Positions 63,665 to 64,000 of a DNA stretch of 64,000 nucleotides are shown in pieces; position 1 is the first letter of the stretch, and every line of letters begins with the position of its first letter. The position numbers and the translations under genes are program-made. The notes under the pieces were generated by a model. That model did no database searches, was not told the DNA's origin, and saw only the letters and a program-made list of their open reading frames with translations. Source of the stretch: Alphaproteobacteria bacterium US3C007 (GTDB lineage Bacteria > Pseudomonadota > Alphaproteobacteria > Rhodobacterales > Rhodobacteraceae); the NCBI GenBank assembly GCA_034423775.1, contig CP139918.1:1612001-1676000 (forward strand), given 5' to 3'.

Positions 63665-64000
63665 ATGTTCCATTCCCGTTTAGATCATGCGCTGGTGGAG
63701 ACTGGCCTGCGCTTACCCGAGCGCGGCCGTTGCCTGGCTTTGCACCCGGAACAGGCGCTGGATTTGGCCCCTTTAAAGCGGTTGGATCTGCAATTCCTGC
63801 ACCGATTTAAGCCGCAAATCACCGCCCTTGAAACCGCAGGCTATACATGGCGCGAGCGGCCTGAAGCGCCAGTTGATCTGGCCGTGGTGTATGTACCGCG
63901 CTCAAAGCGTTTGGCGCGGCATTTGGTGTTTGCAGCCAGCCGCGCCGCTCCAGATGGCGTGGTTCTGGTTGACGGGGCCAAGAGCCAAGGCATCGAAAGC
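63665..64000 (+). CDS. rsmC: RsmC-like 16S rRNA guanine methyltransferase, N-terminal part (cut by window end)
   Basis: The frame is open from the ATG at 63665 to the right edge (112 codons). It corresponds to the degenerate N-terminal half of RsmC-type class I SAM methyltransferases: short hydrophobic strands, VYVPRSKRLARHLV and VVLVDGAKSQGIES, which matches the family's VDGxKxxGI(D/E)S segment. The catalytic domain with the NPPF motif would lie beyond the window. Family members methylate G1207 of 16S rRNA. Confidence 0.7.
   Translation, partial: MFHSRLDHALVETGLRLPERGRCLALHPEQALDLAPLKRLDLQFLHRFKPQITALETAGYTWRERPEAPVDLAVVYVPRSKRLARHLVFAASRAAPDGVVLVDGAKSQGIES

Noticed and set aside
1-64000. 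Mobile elements, CRISPR arrays, tRNA genes and 16S/23S/5S rRNA genes
   Set aside because: No transposase or integrase, no regular repeat-spacer array, and no tRNA-like cloverleaf was seen in the intergenic regions I read.

Overview
The window reads as ordinary chromosome from a marine alphaproteobacterium of the Rhodobacterales (Roseobacter group). The support is family-level: a cell-cycle regulator of the TrcR/DUF1013 type, DUF2794, DUF1244, a COQ9-like protein, a membrane-anchored cytochrome cy, a methylsuccinyl-CoA dehydrogenase of the ethylmalonyl-CoA pathway, two GcvT-fused methylamine-type dehydrogenases beside a betaine-homocysteine methyltransferase, and a SOS box of the alphaproteobacterial form GTTC-N7-GTTC. 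Genes are densely packed, stop/start overlaps (ATGA) are common, and I see no IS element, prophage, CRISPR array, tRNA or 16S/23S/5S rRNA gene. The first gene (gltX) and last gene (an RsmC-like methyltransferase) are cut by the window edges.

Layout. 1-9.9 kb: gltX end, DUF1244, pyruvate kinase behind a LacI-type palindrome, rpmI-rplT, pheS-pheT, ytoQ, mscL, and alanine dehydrogenase divergent from an Lrp/AsnC regulator. 10-18 kb: a two-gene M16 peptidase pair (one catalytic, one inactive lipoprotein) in AT-richer DNA, ppk2, a threonine-dehydratase-like enzyme, rpsU, coq9-like plus quinone oxidoreductase, and two tiny membrane proteins. 18.2-25.8 kb: a same-strand cluster for methylated glycines (XRE-cupin regulator, LysE exporter, GFA-family protein, two FAD/GcvT dehydrogenases, BHMT-like methyltransferase) with a strong palindromic operator upstream. 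26.2-31.4 kb: RluA-type synthase, a solitary C-terminally shortened DnaE2 with its own SOS box, a hydroxyacyl-CoA-dehydrogenase-family protein and DUF2794.

31.5-36.6 kb: a urate catabolic locus (purine permease, ureidoglycolate lyase, fused allantoinase/OHCU decarboxylase, divergent from HIU hydrolase and membrane urate hydroxylase PuuD). 36.6-46 kb: dapA, lytic transglycosylase, EamA transporter, a split MnmC pair (mnmD divergent from the FAD oxidoreductase), trmO, mcd, a TSUP permease and a secreted RNase T2. 46-54.8 kb: trcR, recR, ybaB, an acyl-CoA synthetase, dnaX, a PTP-like phosphatase, the small SRP RNA, nudC, an SRPBCC-like protein and pheA. 54.9-64 kb: cytochrome cy, the yejABEF peptide ABC transporter, a SPOR-domain DD-carboxypeptidase, clpS and the start of rsmC.

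Functional themes: methyl-group and nitrogen scavenging from glycine betaine derivatives and purines (both typical of surface-ocean heterotrophs), C2/C4 assimilation by the ethylmalonyl-CoA route, and housekeeping translation, replication and envelope genes. The most unusual observations are the lone truncated SOS-controlled dnaE2, the degenerate GFA protein in the demethylation cluster, the split divergent MnmC, and a few unannotated intergenic candidates for small RNAs or operators.
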